A DNA stretch of 64,000 nucleotides from an uncultured Bacteroidales bacterium (GCA_902791295.1 CADAVI010000001.1:1-64000); one strand, 5' to 3'. Shown: positions 32,764-41,416, counted from the first letter of the stretch. The notes: generated by a model from the letters alone, not told the origin. Program-made: numbers and translations.

Positions 32764-35346
32764 TTACTTGCTGAGTCCGAGAGCCGTCTGCACGCGGAGC
32801 ACAACATCTTCGTAGTGCATCTGCGTAGCGGCATCGCCAGTGTGGGCCTTGGCCTTGCAGAGGCGCATGATGCGGAGCAGCTCGCTGCGCTTCAGGCTGA
32901 TGGCGTCGCCGCAGCGGCTCACTTGCGTGGTGGTGATTTCGTAGGTGCGAGGACGTGAGGTGGAGAGGCATCCGCCCAGCTCGTGGCAAGCGGTGTCCTC
33001 GCCGAGGTCGTCAGCCAGGCTCTTGTTGATCTTCACGCCTTCAGTCTCCGCGCCGGCGGTGATGAGCGCATCGAGGAAGCTCTTCTGCAAGCTGCGCTCC
33101 ATGATGTCGAGGCGCTGTCCGGCGATGGTCTTGGCGAAGATGGCCTGATGGAGCATCTGCATCATGTCCACAGCGGTGAAGGCCGCGCTGCCGTTCTCCC
33201 ACTCGTTTTCAAACATGCGCATGAGGCGGTCGTTGGCAAGCAGGTCCCAGAGAACATAGTTGTGCTCGTTCTTCAGCAGGAGGGATGGCGACTGCTCCAC
33301 GATGCCGTTGGGCGTGTTGCGCAACAGGAATATCTGCTTGGAGAGGGGTGCGCCAAAGAGCCACTTGGGATAGCGCAGACACTCGTCGATGATGAACTGC
33401 ACGGCTTGGCGCTGACGGGCTTTCTCCACAGGTGTGTAAGCAGGGTGCGCTGGGTCGCCGAAGTTGGCTGCGATGGGTCGGTCCATATACACGCCGCCCA
33501 CATTGGCCAGCACATGGTAGATATAGAGTGTCCACTGATAGTAGATGGCCGAATAAAGGTCTGCCGCCTCGTCGTAGGTCTGTGCGGGGTCGCCGTTGCG
33601 CGTCCACTCCACCACGTGGGGCAGCGTGCGCTTCAAGTTGGCGATGCCGAACTTAGCAGACTTGATGGGGTCGTCGCCAAGGTCTTCAGACAGGGCGCGC
33701 GGGTCTACAGCGGTGCGGCGCTGCTGCGTCTCGCTGTAGCGGTACTCGCGTCCGGTGTGGCGAGCCAGGAAGTCAGCCAGCTCCTTGCGCTCGTCGGTTC
33801 CGTAAGGGAACCAGCGGTAGCCCCACTCGATGGCCATGAGGTCGTAGGGGCCAATGCCAGGCGACATGACCTTCACGCCGTCGCCAGGCTGTGCCACGTA
33901 GTTGAAGCGGGCATAGTCCATGATGGAGGCAGAGGTGCCGCCCATGCGCTGTGTGAAGGTGGCCGAACGGAGCGAGTCGGTGGGATATGCCGCTGAGGCA
34001 ATCATGTTGTGGCGCAGTCCGAGGGAGTGTCCCACCTCATGGCAGGCCACGAAGCGCGCCGCGTCGCCAATCAGCTCGTCAGGAAGCCTGAGAGAGCGGG
34101 CACGAGGGTCGGTGGCAGAGGTCTGCACCATGCACCACTCGCGGATGAGCGACTGCACGTTGTGCCACCAGATGACGTCGGCCTCAAGTATCTCGCCCGT
34201 GCGAGGGTCGAGCGTAGAGGGGCCCATGGCGTTAGCTTTCTCCGATGCCACGTAGGTGAGCACCGAGTAGCGCATGTCGTCGCCATAGACATCGAGCGTG
34301 TCGTCGGGCACAACGGCACGCACGACATTGCGGAATCCAGCCTTCTCGAAGGCGCGGTTCCAGTCGGTAATGCCCTTGACAAGGTAGGGGCGCAGATGTG
34401 CCGGCACTGCCTTATCTATATAGAATGTGATGGGCTGCTTGGGCTCGCTGAGCTCCCCGCGCAGGTATGCGGCGGTATCGGCAGGCTCCAAGCGCCAACG
34501 GGTGATGTAGTTGATGTGCTCCACGCGCTGCTGGCGGTCGTCGTAGCGGGTGGCAGGCGTGGAGAAGTAGCCCACGCGCCAGTCCTCGCGGCGTGTGGCC
34601 ATAGGCTGGTCGGGCAGCAGGCAGATGGCGGTGCTGACGGTGACGGTAAGATTCACCTTGCCGCGTCCCTCCGTCACACGGGTGGTGAGTTCGGAGAGCG
34701 CCACCACGCTGCGCTCGTAGGCCTTGACGCTGACGATGCGCGAGAGGTCCGACACAGCCGAGGTGCCGATATTGATGGCGTTGAACACGTCGTTGAGCAC
34801 ATTCTGCTTGCCGTTGAAGAGGTCGCTCACCTTGATGATGACGGTGCTGGAGTCGCTGGCCACAGCTTCCACCTTGAAGGTCGCCACCAGCGGATCCACA
34901 TAGTTGTCGGCCACGGACACAGCCATGAGCGAGCCCTGCGGAGCCTCGGGGGTGACGCGCTGCTGGCGCATCTTCACCTTGCCGGCCTTGCGGTCCCACT
35001 CAAAGCGCACCATTTGGTTCTCATAGTTGATGCCACGGTTGGCGCTGGCCTCGTTGAGCTCGGCAGGCACCTGCTGCAGCTTGTTCGACACCAGGAAGGC
35101 GCGGCCCATCAGGCGGACCGGCATCTCCAGATAGATGGTGTCGCCTTTCTGCACCACGTTCATCACTCCCTGCATGCTCACCGAGTCGCGCCCGGTCAGT
35201 ACCTTATAGCGTGATGGGGCCGGAGCTGCCACTTCATGTTTTCCTTTCTTTCCTCTGCGTGGAGCCATCGCTCCTGCATCCACCGCTGCCAGCGTCATCG
35301 CCACGAGCAGCGCAATTGTCCATATTCTATTTGTGTATGTTTTCAT
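32764..35346 (-). CDS. DUF5117/DUF5118-type zinc metalloprotease
   Basis: 860 residues. A signal sequence (about 1-26) is followed by a basic linker, the N-terminal DUF5118/DUF5117-type region, and a metzincin-like zinc site HEVGHSLGLRHN (His436, Glu437, His440, His446) in the context DAARFVACHEVGHSLGLRHNM, with SASIMDYARFNYV downstream as a Met-turn-like element. Members are secreted Bacteroidetes proteases of unknown substrate. ATG 35346 is chosen; the longer frame from 35385 would begin upstream of the predicted transcription start. It heads the metalloprotease-susC-susD transcript, which suggests protein breakdown coupled to uptake. Confidence 0.88.
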   Translation of the reverse strand: MKTYTNRIWTIALLVAMTLAAVDAGAMAPRRGKKGKHEVAAPAPSRYKVLTGRDSVSMQGVMNVVQKGDTIYLEMPVRLMGRAFLVSNKLQQVPAELNEASANRGINYENQMVRFEWDRKAGKVKMRQQRVTPEAPQGSLMAVSVADNYVDPLVATFKVEAVASDSSTVIIKVSDLFNGKQNVLNDVFNAINIGTSAVSDLSRIVSVKAYERSVVALSELTTRVTEGRGKVNLTVTVSTAICLLPDQPMATRREDWRVGYFSTPATRYDDRQQRVEHINYITRWRLEPADTAAYLRGELSEPKQPITFYIDKAVPAHLRPYLVKGITDWNRAFEKAGFRNVVRAVVPDDTLDVYGDDMRYSVLTYVASEKANAMGPSTLDPRTGEILEADVIWWHNVQSLIREWCMVQTSATDPRARSLRLPDELIGDAARFVACHEVGHSLGLRHNMIASAAYPTDSLRSATFTQRMGGTSASIMDYARFNYVAQPGDGVKVMSPGIGPYDLMAIEWGYRWFPYGTDERKELADFLARHTGREYRYSETQQRRTAVDPRALSEDLGDDPIKSAKFGIANLKRTLPHVVEWTRNGDPAQTYDEAADLYSAIYYQWTLYIYHVLANVGGVYMDRPIAANFGDPAHPAYTPVEKARQRQAVQFIIDECLRYPKWLFGAPLSKQIFLLRNTPNGIVEQSPSLLLKNEHNYVLWDLLANDRLMRMFENEWENGSAAFTAVDMMQMLHQAIFAKTIAGQRLDIMERSLQKSFLDALITAGAETEGVKINKSLADDLGEDTACHELGGCLSTSRPRTYEITTTQVSRCGDAISLKRSELLRIMRLCKAKAHTGDAATQMHYEDVVLRVQTALGLSK

Positions 35347-35354
35347 AATGGCTG

Positions 35355-35385
35355 CAAAAGTAGCCAAAAACTTTCGCAATGGCAA
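35355..35385 (-). promoter_or_regulatory. Promoter of the DUF5117-SusC-SusD operon, near-leaderless
   Basis: Leftward TACTTTTG at 35355-35362 with TTG at 35383-35385, 20 bases apart. The predicted start near 35348 is about two bases before the ATG at 35346, leaving essentially no untranslated leader. Confidence 0.7.
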
Positions 35386-35426
35386 GATTTTCAGTCAAAA
35401 AGTGTATCCCGTTACAGATTTTGTCG

Positions 35427-35434
35427 TACCTTTG
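35427..35434 (+). promoter_or_regulatory. -7 element for purN
   Basis: TACCTTTG at 35427-35434, predicted start near 35441, leader about 50 bases. No clear -33 partner. Confidence 0.6.
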
Positions 35435-35493
35435 CAGCCAAGAAGGACACATTCTGTCACCTTCACCCAAAGACTCTTATGGATACAGACATC

Positions 35494-36072
35494 ATGAAAC
35501 CTATCCGCCTCGCCATCTTCGTGACTGGAGGCGGCACGAATTGTGAGAACATCATCCGCTACTTTCAGAACGACCCCGACGTGGTCATCCCCATCGTGGT
35601 GAGCAGCCGCGAGGATGCCTACGCCTTGGTGCGCGCCAAGCGTCTGGGCGTGCCCACTGCGGTCATCACGCGCCAGCAGCTCAACGAGGACTCCGAACTG
35701 GTGCTCCGCACGGTGCATGGCTGCGACTACATCATCCTGGCGGGCTTCCTGCCCAAGGTGCCGGTCTATCTGATTGAGCGCTACCCTAACCGCATCATCA
35801 ACATCCACCCTGCCCTCTTGCCTAAGTTTGGCGGCAAGGGCATGTGGGGACACCATGTGCATGAGGCCGTGCACGCCGCTCACGAGAAGCGTTCGGGCAT
35901 CACCATCCACTTTGTGAACCCTGAACTGGACGAGGGCGAGCACATCGCGCAGTTCTCTGTGGCGCTCGACCCCGCCGACACGCCCGACGACATTGCCGAC
36001 AAGGTGCACGAGCTGGAGATGAAGCATTTCCCCTCCGTCATCGAGCAGGTGATCAAGAAGAAGATTCAGTAA
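35494..36072 (+). CDS. purN: Phosphoribosylglycinamide formyltransferase
   Basis: 192 residues. Transfers the formyl group of 10-formyl-tetrahydrofolate to GAR, the third step of purine synthesis. The substrate loop GGGTNCENIIRYF, the active-site segment NIHPALLPKFGGKGMWGHHVH (with the family Asn-His) and the Asp in ELDEGEHIAQ are all present. The start at ATG 35494 matches the family start just before the first strand (RLAIFVTGG); ATG 35479 is an alternative. It is monocistronic with its own promoter and is followed by family 2 repeat hairpins shared with the convergent gene. Confidence 0.93.
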   Translation: MKPIRLAIFVTGGGTNCENIIRYFQNDPDVVIPIVVSSREDAYALVRAKRLGVPTAVITRQQLNEDSELVLRTVHGCDYIILAGFLPKVPVYLIERYPNRIINIHPALLPKFGGKGMWGHHVHEAVHAAHEKRSGITIHFVNPELDEGEHIAQFSVALDPADTPDDIADKVHELEMKHFPSVIEQVIKKKIQ

Positions 36073-36148
36073 ATTCGGCTCTTCCTCTAATTCCCGATAC
36101 TTCAATCGGCAAGACGGCAAGAAAAGCCTCTATTGCAACAAAAACGGA

Positions 36149-36280
36149 GTGCCCCACACCACAGAATCGGTGTGGGGCACTTCTGTTATCTGATGTAAGC
36201 TACTTCTGCTATCCGGTATGAGGTGCTTCTGTTATCTGGTGTATGCCACCTCTGCTAACCGGTGCGGGGCACACCGGCTT
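36149..36280. repeat. Dispersed repeat, family 2, copy 2
   Basis: A 12-pair hairpin (GTGCCCCACACC at 36149-36160, GGTGTGGGGCAC at 36169-36180) is followed by three decaying echoes of a TTCTGTTATCTGRTGTATGCC-like unit (about 36181-36280), ending in GTGCGGGGCACACCGG. Leftward the stem is followed by CTCCGTTTTTG, fitting a terminator for the convergent outer-membrane gene. Confidence 0.75.
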
Positions 36281-36330
36281 TCTATGTGTTGGGCTGAACC
36301 TATCGTCGGCACACCTCCCGTGGCCTTCAT

Positions 36331-37359
36331 TCAGAACCAGACGGTGGTGCCGATAGATGCCTTCAGGAGGAAATCCACAGGCTCGTCGTATTTGATGCCG
36401 TCATAGTTGTCGTTGTAGAACGCGATGGTTGCTTCGGCGTTGACGGATAGGTGCTTGGCCACGCGGTAGTCGAGCTGCAGGCCCGCACGGCCACACCACA
36501 AGGCGTGCGACTTGGTGCTGACGCGGTTCTCGAAGCTGGGGTGCGCCATGTCCACCGTTCTCTTGGGGGTCCCGTCTGGGTTATAATAGGTGTAGGGAGC
36601 CACGATGAAGCCCATGTCGTTGCGCACATCGGGCACGAGCAGTCCGCCTCGGAGCTTCTTGTCGCCCACTACCGAAAGGCCTGTGCCCAGGATGATGTAG
36701 GCGTGGAAGGGATGGAAGCGGTTAGAGCGCGAGGTGCCACTGATGTCAAAGAGCAAGTCGGCATTCGTCTCCAGCACGTCGAAGCTGTAGAAGCCCTTGC
36801 CGCCGTAGATGCCGTAGTGCCCCCAGTGCCCGTTCACCGTCTCGCGGTCCACACGGTTGCGCACGTTCTGGTAGCTCACGCTGGCCCTCAAACCCCATGC
36901 ACGCGAGAAGAAATAGCCGGCATAGGCGTTGGCGCCAATGCCCCACACCTCACTCCAGCGGAATGGCGGGTGGTCGGTGATGTTATCGGCCACGGCAAAG
37001 TTGGAGCTGGCCTGGGCTCCCACATAGAACTTGCGGTGCCATGTCTGCAGTCTGGCGTCACCTCCTGAGGGTGTGAACGACTCGGCTGCATCGCCCTTGA
37101 CCACTCTCCTTCTTTTCAAGGCGCGCTCGCGCTGCTTCTCGTAGAGCCGTGCACGTCGGTCGGCCTCTTTGCTGAAAACAGGCCGCAGTCCGGCCTTGGC
37201 CGCTTCGATAGAGGCCTTGCGCCTCGCTTCAGCCGCTTTTTCTGCCGCTTCGCGAGCCTTTTGCTGCGCGCGCTCCGCGTCTGTCTGTGCCCATGCTGGC
37301 AGGCTGGAGAATGCCACAACGAGCGCAATGGTGAATGTCTTTAATCTATAGGTCTGCAT
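36331..37359 (-). CDS. Outer-membrane beta-barrel protein with N-terminal coiled coil
   Basis: 342 residues: signal peptide (1-24, AWAQ), an Ala/Glu/Arg/Lys-rich helix (about 26-90, AQQKAREAAEKAAEARRK) that could form a periplasmic coiled coil or bind peptidoglycan, then a beta-rich C-terminal half (110-342) with alternating aromatic residues, ending in the classic barrel terminus SIGTTVWF. The function is unknown and the architecture is only loosely like OmpA-type barrels. It has its own promoter (leftward TAACTTTG at 37401-37408) with a leader of about 35 bases. Confidence 0.7.
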   Translation of the reverse strand: MQTYRLKTFTIALVVAFSSLPAWAQTDAERAQQKAREAAEKAAEARRKASIEAAKAGLRPVFSKEADRRARLYEKQRERALKRRRVVKGDAAESFTPSGGDARLQTWHRKFYVGAQASSNFAVADNITDHPPFRWSEVWGIGANAYAGYFFSRAWGLRASVSYQNVRNRVDRETVNGHWGHYGIYGGKGFYSFDVLETNADLLFDISGTSRSNRFHPFHAYIILGTGLSVVGDKKLRGGLLVPDVRNDMGFIVAPYTYYNPDGTPKRTVDMAHPSFENRVSTKSHALWCGRAGLQLDYRVAKHLSVNAEATIAFYNDNYDGIKYDEPVDFLLKASIGTTVWF

Positions 37360-37400
37360 ATTTGCTTACAATAGGGTCGGTTTTGTTTCTATCACAACGG

Positions 37401-37408
37401 CAAAGTTA
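37401..37408 (-). promoter_or_regulatory. -7 element for the outer-membrane barrel gene
   Basis: Leftward TAACTTTG at 37401-37408; predicted start near 37394, 35 bases before the ATG at 37359. Confidence 0.6.
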
Positions 37409-37502
37409 CGAAAAAGTTAATAAATACGAAACAAAAGCGGGGCGAATACAAAAATGCAGAAAAAAAGATACGATTTTTAAAGTTTGTTTGCAGAGAAGTC
37501 TG

Positions 37503-37510
37503 TACATTTG
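37503..37510 (+). promoter_or_regulatory. -7 element for the long-leader lipoprotein transcript
   Basis: TACATTTG at 37503-37510, with TTTG at 37483-37486 (16-base spacing, shorter than usual). Predicted start near 37517, nearly 800 bases before the next recognised gene. Confidence 0.5.
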
Positions 37511-37516
37511 CAACGA

Positions 37517-38312
37517 AAACAGAACAGAAGTAACCGTTCTGAGAAACAAAGCGGTAGCGCCTCGGCGTCACAAAGCTTGCATTCGCGACGGAAACTGAAG
37601 GACTGTGGACCAGAGTTAGAACTTTAAAAAAGTTTTCCTTAACAGCTCACATGAATTGCTGTGACGGAGTTAGTAAGAGGCCCGAGCCGCCAAGGCTGAG
37701 AGAAGACAGGGTTATAAAAACTGCTGCGGCGGACTCCGGCTTCGAGAACAGCAACATGGGCACAGTGTCAGACGGCACAGAGTTAGGCACTACGAGCTAT
37801 ACCGGTTGGACACTATCCGTATAAGGCATACACGAGTTGAGCAACAACTCACAAGCCAGACAAGACAACACGAGTTAATCAATATCCAAATTAAATATAT
37901 ACACAGAACTAAACAACACAGAGTTAAATAATCAACATTGTTAAACACATTATATATATAAGTAACAAAAAGGGTACGCCTTGTCGACTGAGTTAGTACA
38001 AAGTCCCCGACACGCATGCAGGCCTTGGCGCCATCATTAGAGTTAGTAAGCATGAGTTGGAAGGGGAAGGCCCAAGGCAATCCCAACGCAGAGAATAAAA
38101 CAATCTTATCGCAAAAGCAGAAACGTTCTTTTCCTCAATGCAGGAATATGCACTTCCTTGTGCCAGGAGCATCCTCATCCTAAGAGCTGGAGCCGTTTCG
38201 CCCATGATGCAGGAACCATCTTGCCGATGCCGTAAGTGCCGTTTTATCAATGCTATAAGAACATTATCATCAGAGTTATCATAAGTTTTTTAAATTATCA
38301 AACGTTTTTATT
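37517..38312 (+). other. Long leader with an array of GAGTTA motifs
   Basis: About 800 bases between a plausible promoter and the lipoprotein start. GAGTTAG occurs exactly at 37613, 37667, 37780, 37989 and 38040. Close variants lie at 37834 (GAGTTGA), 37872 and 37921 (GAGTTAA), 38053 (GAGTTGG) and 38273 (GAGTTAT). Most gaps are 38-68 bases (54 bases twice). The sequence between motifs is unrelated. Two short open frames begin at 37651 (57 codons) and 38016 (55 codons); the motif falls in different reading frames in them, so it is not a coding repeat. Confidence 0.6.
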
Positions 38313-39725
38313 ATGAGCAAGAAAAAATCTCTTTTGGCTGTAGCCGGCGTGGTGATGCTGGCCGCATGCAGCAGTGATTATGACCCAGGATTGACGGATT
38401 CGGCAGTGGGCAACTACACAAAGACAGAGCTTACGCTGATGGACCAGTACTCAAGCGTGTTTGAGCAGCGCTACGGTACTCCCGACCGCAACCACACTTG
38501 GGGCTTTGGCAGCAATGCTGACTTCGTTGCGCAGAAGGCCAAGACGCGTTATTCTTATCCTAACGGCAACATGTGGGCTGATGAAGGCTACCAGATTCCG
38601 CTGCCTATCACCGACGCTGAGCGTGTGGCTGTGGTGGAGGCTTTCCGCACTCACACGCAGTCTAACACGGAGATAAACCTAACCACGTTCTTTGTGCAGC
38701 AGGTGTACAAGGGCGGCGCCAACTATGCGCAGGTGAACTACTCGGCTGCTGACTACACGTATCTTGACAACACGCCGAACAATCCGAACCGCTACATGTC
38801 GTCCAACCACATGGACCAGCTGGGCTGTGGCATGAATGCTAACAGTGGCTACGATCATGTGTTTGACTTCAACTATGGCAACTCTAACGACTACAACGGC
38901 TGCATGCTGATGAAGGAGTCGGGCACATCGGATTTCCGCTATCACAACTCGGTGGACTCGAAGTACCACCACGAGTACATCACGCTGAAGGTGACCTGGA
39001 CGGAGCCTGACGGCACTCGTCGCTCGGGCTCTTACGTGGGCTTCGACTTCTTGGCCGACGGACAGAATCCTAACCAGCAGGTGGCTCGCGACTGGAAGTT
39101 TGACGACTGGATTGTGAAGGTGATTCCTGGCGACGGCGAGGAGCAGGAGCCTACTTACTACCGCGTGATGTGCGAGGACTTGGGCAACATCTACGACTTC
39201 GACTTCAACGACCTTGTGTTTGACGTCTACTTCACTGAGAATGAGGGAACTCCTCGCTACACAGCCCACGTGCGTGTGCAGGCTGCCGGCGGCACGCTGC
39301 CTATCTACTTGATGTACGACCAGAACGAGGCTTACGAGGCTCACCACATCCTGGGCTATCAAGACACGAACGTGCCTGTGAACGTGAGCGACAGCCGCAC
39401 GGCCGGATGGCAGGACTTGGAGATTCCGATGAACACGGACAATCCTAACGACATCAACATCTACGTGACGAAGAAGGCAGCCGAGAACACGAAGCGCACC
39501 ATGCTGCTGCCTGCTGCTGGCGCCGACATAAATGTGAGCAAAGCTCCTCAGAAAATCTGTATCGTGAACGGCACCACAGTTCACTGGCTGCGCGAGAGCC
39601 AGCAGATTGAGTGGGGCTACACTTACTTCGACGAGTGGGTGAAGGACGAGAATAGCCAGTTCGGCCTGAACGGACGCACTCCTTGGACTACAACTGACGT
39701 GCAGGACAAGTACTTGTTCAAATAA
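38313..39725 (+). CDS. LruC/DUF4842-like lipoprotein
   Basis: 470 residues. The lipoprotein signal ends at Cys19 (MLAACSSD). An N-terminal element (SVFEQRYGTPDRNHTWGFG) parallels FAETFGKIDPQQDWNL of the 11475-14102 lipoprotein. The motif CEDLGNIYDFDFNDLVFDV (287-305) and the following RVQAAGGTLPIYLMYD match CEDLGGTFDWDFNDVVFKV and AAGGTLASYIFY in that paralogue. The acidic DFDFND motif may bind calcium. It is probably surface-exposed, function unknown. It lies behind an exceptionally long leader and is followed by a strong hairpin. Confidence 0.75.
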   Translation: MSKKKSLLAVAGVVMLAACSSDYDPGLTDSAVGNYTKTELTLMDQYSSVFEQRYGTPDRNHTWGFGSNADFVAQKAKTRYSYPNGNMWADEGYQIPLPITDAERVAVVEAFRTHTQSNTEINLTTFFVQQVYKGGANYAQVNYSAADYTYLDNTPNNPNRYMSSNHMDQLGCGMNANSGYDHVFDFNYGNSNDYNGCMLMKESGTSDFRYHNSVDSKYHHEYITLKVTWTEPDGTRRSGSYVGFDFLADGQNPNQQVARDWKFDDWIVKVIPGDGEEQEPTYYRVMCEDLGNIYDFDFNDLVFDVYFTENEGTPRYTAHVRVQAAGGTLPIYLMYDQNEAYEAHHILGYQDTNVPVNVSDSRTAGWQDLEIPMNTDNPNDINIYVTKKAAENTKRTMLLPAAGADINVSKAPQKICIVNGTTVHWLRESQQIEWGYTYFDEWVKDENSQFGLNGRTPWTTTDVQDKYLFK

Positions 39726-39745
39726 TCAAACGGCTCTTGCCGCAT

Positions 39746-39799
39746 CCATACAGCGGACCAGACATGCTGACTTGCGTGTCTGGTCCGCTTCGTGTATGG
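39746..39799 (+). terminator. Long hairpin after the lipoprotein gene
   Basis: AGCGGACCAGACA (39752-39764) pairs perfectly with TGTCTGGTCCGCT (39777-39789), and the outer arms CCATACA (39746-39752) and TGTATGG (39793-39799) extend it. There is no T-run, so it may act as an RNA-stabilising hairpin or in convergent termination with the HU-like gene. Confidence 0.6.
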
Positions 39800-39913
39800 T
39801 GCCCTGCGGCGGGCACGGGCGGTGATGGAGGGTAAACCTCAAACCGCAGGGGCGGGTGGCGCCTACCGGCGGAGGAGGGCGCTATGGATGCCGCAGGGCA
39901 CGGCGACGCGGGG

Positions 39914-40345
39914 CTAGTCCTGGCTGCCGCCGCCAGGAGTAGCATCCTTCACGTCAAGGGCGTCGGCTGCGGAGCTGATGCTGAGGTCCTGAAGCACGTC
40001 CTTGAAGGCCTTGCCAGGGTAGAAGAGGATTTTCTTCTTGCGCACGGTCTCGAGGGTGGTCTCTTCGAGGGTCTCGGCCACCTTGGAGGTGAAGACGGGC
40101 TTGAAGGAGCCGAGGTTGCCCACCTTCACGCCGTGGCCGATGACCATGTAGTGGGCAATGCGGTCCACGAGGGCGTCGATGACGGCTTTGGTCTGCGCGG
40201 GGTTGACGCCGCAGGATGTGGCGCACTCGGCTACGAGCTGCTCGGTGGTCACGGCTGGATAGGTGAGCTGCACGAGCTTGTACATTTGTGGTTTGGTCTC
40301 ACGGTAGTTGAGCACTACCTTGGCTTTGCGATACTGTAGTCCCAT
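39914..40345 (-). CDS. HU-like DNA-binding protein, long Bacteroidetes subfamily
   Basis: 143 residues. The HU fold is recognisable (TTEQLVAECATSCGVNPAQTKAVIDALVDRIAHYMVIGHGVKVGNLGSFKPVFTSK), preceded by a 20-residue extension (GLQYRKAKVVLNYRETKPQM) and ending in an acidic, Gly-rich tail. These proteins commonly accompany DUF4248, small membrane peptides and P5-like or amidase genes in Bacteroidales. It is the last gene of a leftward cluster (small protein, P5-like, DUF5675, HU-like) with 25 bases to DUF5675. Confidence 0.85.
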   Translation of the reverse strand: MGLQYRKAKVVLNYRETKPQMYKLVQLTYPAVTTEQLVAECATSCGVNPAQTKAVIDALVDRIAHYMVIGHGVKVGNLGSFKPVFTSKVAETLEETTLETVRKKKILFYPGKAFKDVLQDLSISSAADALDVKDATPGGGSQD

Positions 40346-40370
40346 GGTAATTGAATTTGGTTTTTAAGGG

Positions 40371-40823
40371 TTAATAAATGGTGTCTCCTTTCACATTCCG
40401 GCCGGGTTCTCCGCCTCTTGGGCAGGGGCGGGGCTGAGGGGGGTCTGTGATGCGGAGGCTGATGTCTTCTGCTTCGGCATAGGCGCGGTAGATGCGCCGT
40501 GTGAGCTGGGCGAAGGTGTCCTGCTGACGGGTGAGCTCCCGCAGTTCGGGCGGCTCGTCAGCATTGGCCATGCCCACGAGGATGGTGCCGCTGAGGTGCT
40601 GGCGCAGGGAGTCCCAGCCGAAGAGCACGCTGTGCTGCCCGCGCCGCCGGCAGACGCGGAGCGTCATGGGCGAGTAGCGGGTGGCGCTGCAGCGGCAGGT
40701 GTAGGTGCCGGCGGGCAGGCGGAGGCTGGGCTCGCGGGTCTCGCAGAAGGGGCTGCCGTCGATGAGGAGGCGCCCTTTCGCGAGGTCGGGGCCGAGGTGG
40801 TAGCGGATGAGGTGTAGGGTCAT
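40371..40823 (-). CDS. DUF5675 family protein
   Basis: 150 residues. The DUF5675 pattern is visible: GRLLIDGSPFCETREPSLRLPAGTY near the start, YSPMTLRV, and a middle segment GTILVGM before a charged C-terminus with TRQQDTFAQLTRRIY. The family occurs in phage-like and HU/P5 clusters of Bacteroidetes and is thought to be cell-wall or phage-lysis related, without a proven activity. The Pro/Arg/Gly-rich tail (DPPQPRPCPRGGEPGR) is a likely lineage-specific extension. It lies between the P5-like and HU-like genes on the same strand. Confidence 0.75.
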   Translation of the reverse strand: MTLHLIRYHLGPDLAKGRLLIDGSPFCETREPSLRLPAGTYTCRCSATRYSPMTLRVCRRRGQHSVLFGWDSLRQHLSGTILVGMANADEPPELRELTRQQDTFAQLTRRIYRAYAEAEDISLRITDPPQPRPCPRGGEPGRNVKGDTIY

Positions 40824-40827
40824 TTTA

Positions 40828-41003
40828 GTTGAAAGTTGACAGTTGACAGTTGAAAGTTAGGGCCATGCGGCGAGAAGGAAGGGGAAAATTGGCAGGTGAC
40901 AGTTATAGCCATGCGGCAAGGAGTAAGGGGACTGGTGACAGGTGAGAGCTATTGCGCGCATCGCGTCAGCCCAACTGTCAACTGTCACCTGTCAACTGTC
41001 AAC
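40828..41003. repeat. Inverted blocks of a TTGACAG simple repeat
   Basis: AGTTGACAGTTGACAGTTGA at about 40834-40853 is mirrored by CAACTGTCAACTGTCACC at about 40972-40989 and onwards. Between them GGCAGGTGACAGTTATAG-type words recur. Because the two outer blocks are inverted, the spacer could fold back on itself. The 14-base word GCATCGCGTCAGCC here (near 40957) also occurs near 681. Confidence 0.65.
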
Positions 41004-41008
41004 TTCCC

Positions 41009-41416
41009 TCATCTGGCCAGCAGGTAGGCCTGGCGGACGAGGTCGCGGTCGGTGAGCTTCATGCGGCTCTCCACCCAGGCCATGGCGATGACGATGTCGA
41101 TGAGCTTGTCGGCCGAGGACCAGTCCAGGAAGGCGTCGGGGCGCACTCCGGAGCGCTCGGCCACGCAGTCGATGTATGCGTCGGTGTTGTTGCCGTCCTC
41201 GGGCGGCGCCCAGCGGCAGATGACCTGCCGGAGGGTGCAGAGGCCATAGAGGCAGAGGTAGGTGCGTAGGATGCGGAAGGCGGCTCGCAGTCCGAAGAGG
41301 TCGCTCTGAAACTGCACAAACTCGCGGTCCGTCTGGCGTGCCTTCTGGCCCATCCAGCGGGTGCGGTCACTCCTGCGGATGTTCAGCGGATTGTGATTTC
41401 TCTGTCCTCGTGTCAT
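41009..41416 (-). CDS. P5-like structural/lysis protein
   Basis: 135 residues. The start GQRNHNPLNIRRSDRTRWMGQ matches the N-N-P-L-N-I-R signature of proteins annotated as structural protein P5, which carry a lysozyme-like peptidoglycan-acting fold. The remainder (FVQFQSDLFGLRAAFRILRTY, ITDxVIAMAWVESR-like end) agrees. The common annotation comes from phage PRM-type virions, but in Bacteroidetes such genes sit in small chromosomal clusters with HU and DUF5675. No signal peptide is seen. Its start overlaps the end of the small membrane protein gene by 50 bases. Confidence 0.75.
   Translation of the reverse strand: MTRGQRNHNPLNIRRSDRTRWMGQKARQTDREFVQFQSDLFGLRAAFRILRTYLCLYGLCTLRQVICRWAPPEDGNNTDAYIDCVAERSGVRPDAFLDWSSADKLIDIVIAMAWVESRMKLTDRDLVRQAYLLAR

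Noticed and set aside
41009..41416. Prophage from the P5-like and HU-like genes
   Set aside because: No integrase, capsid, portal, terminase or att-like direct repeats around the cluster.
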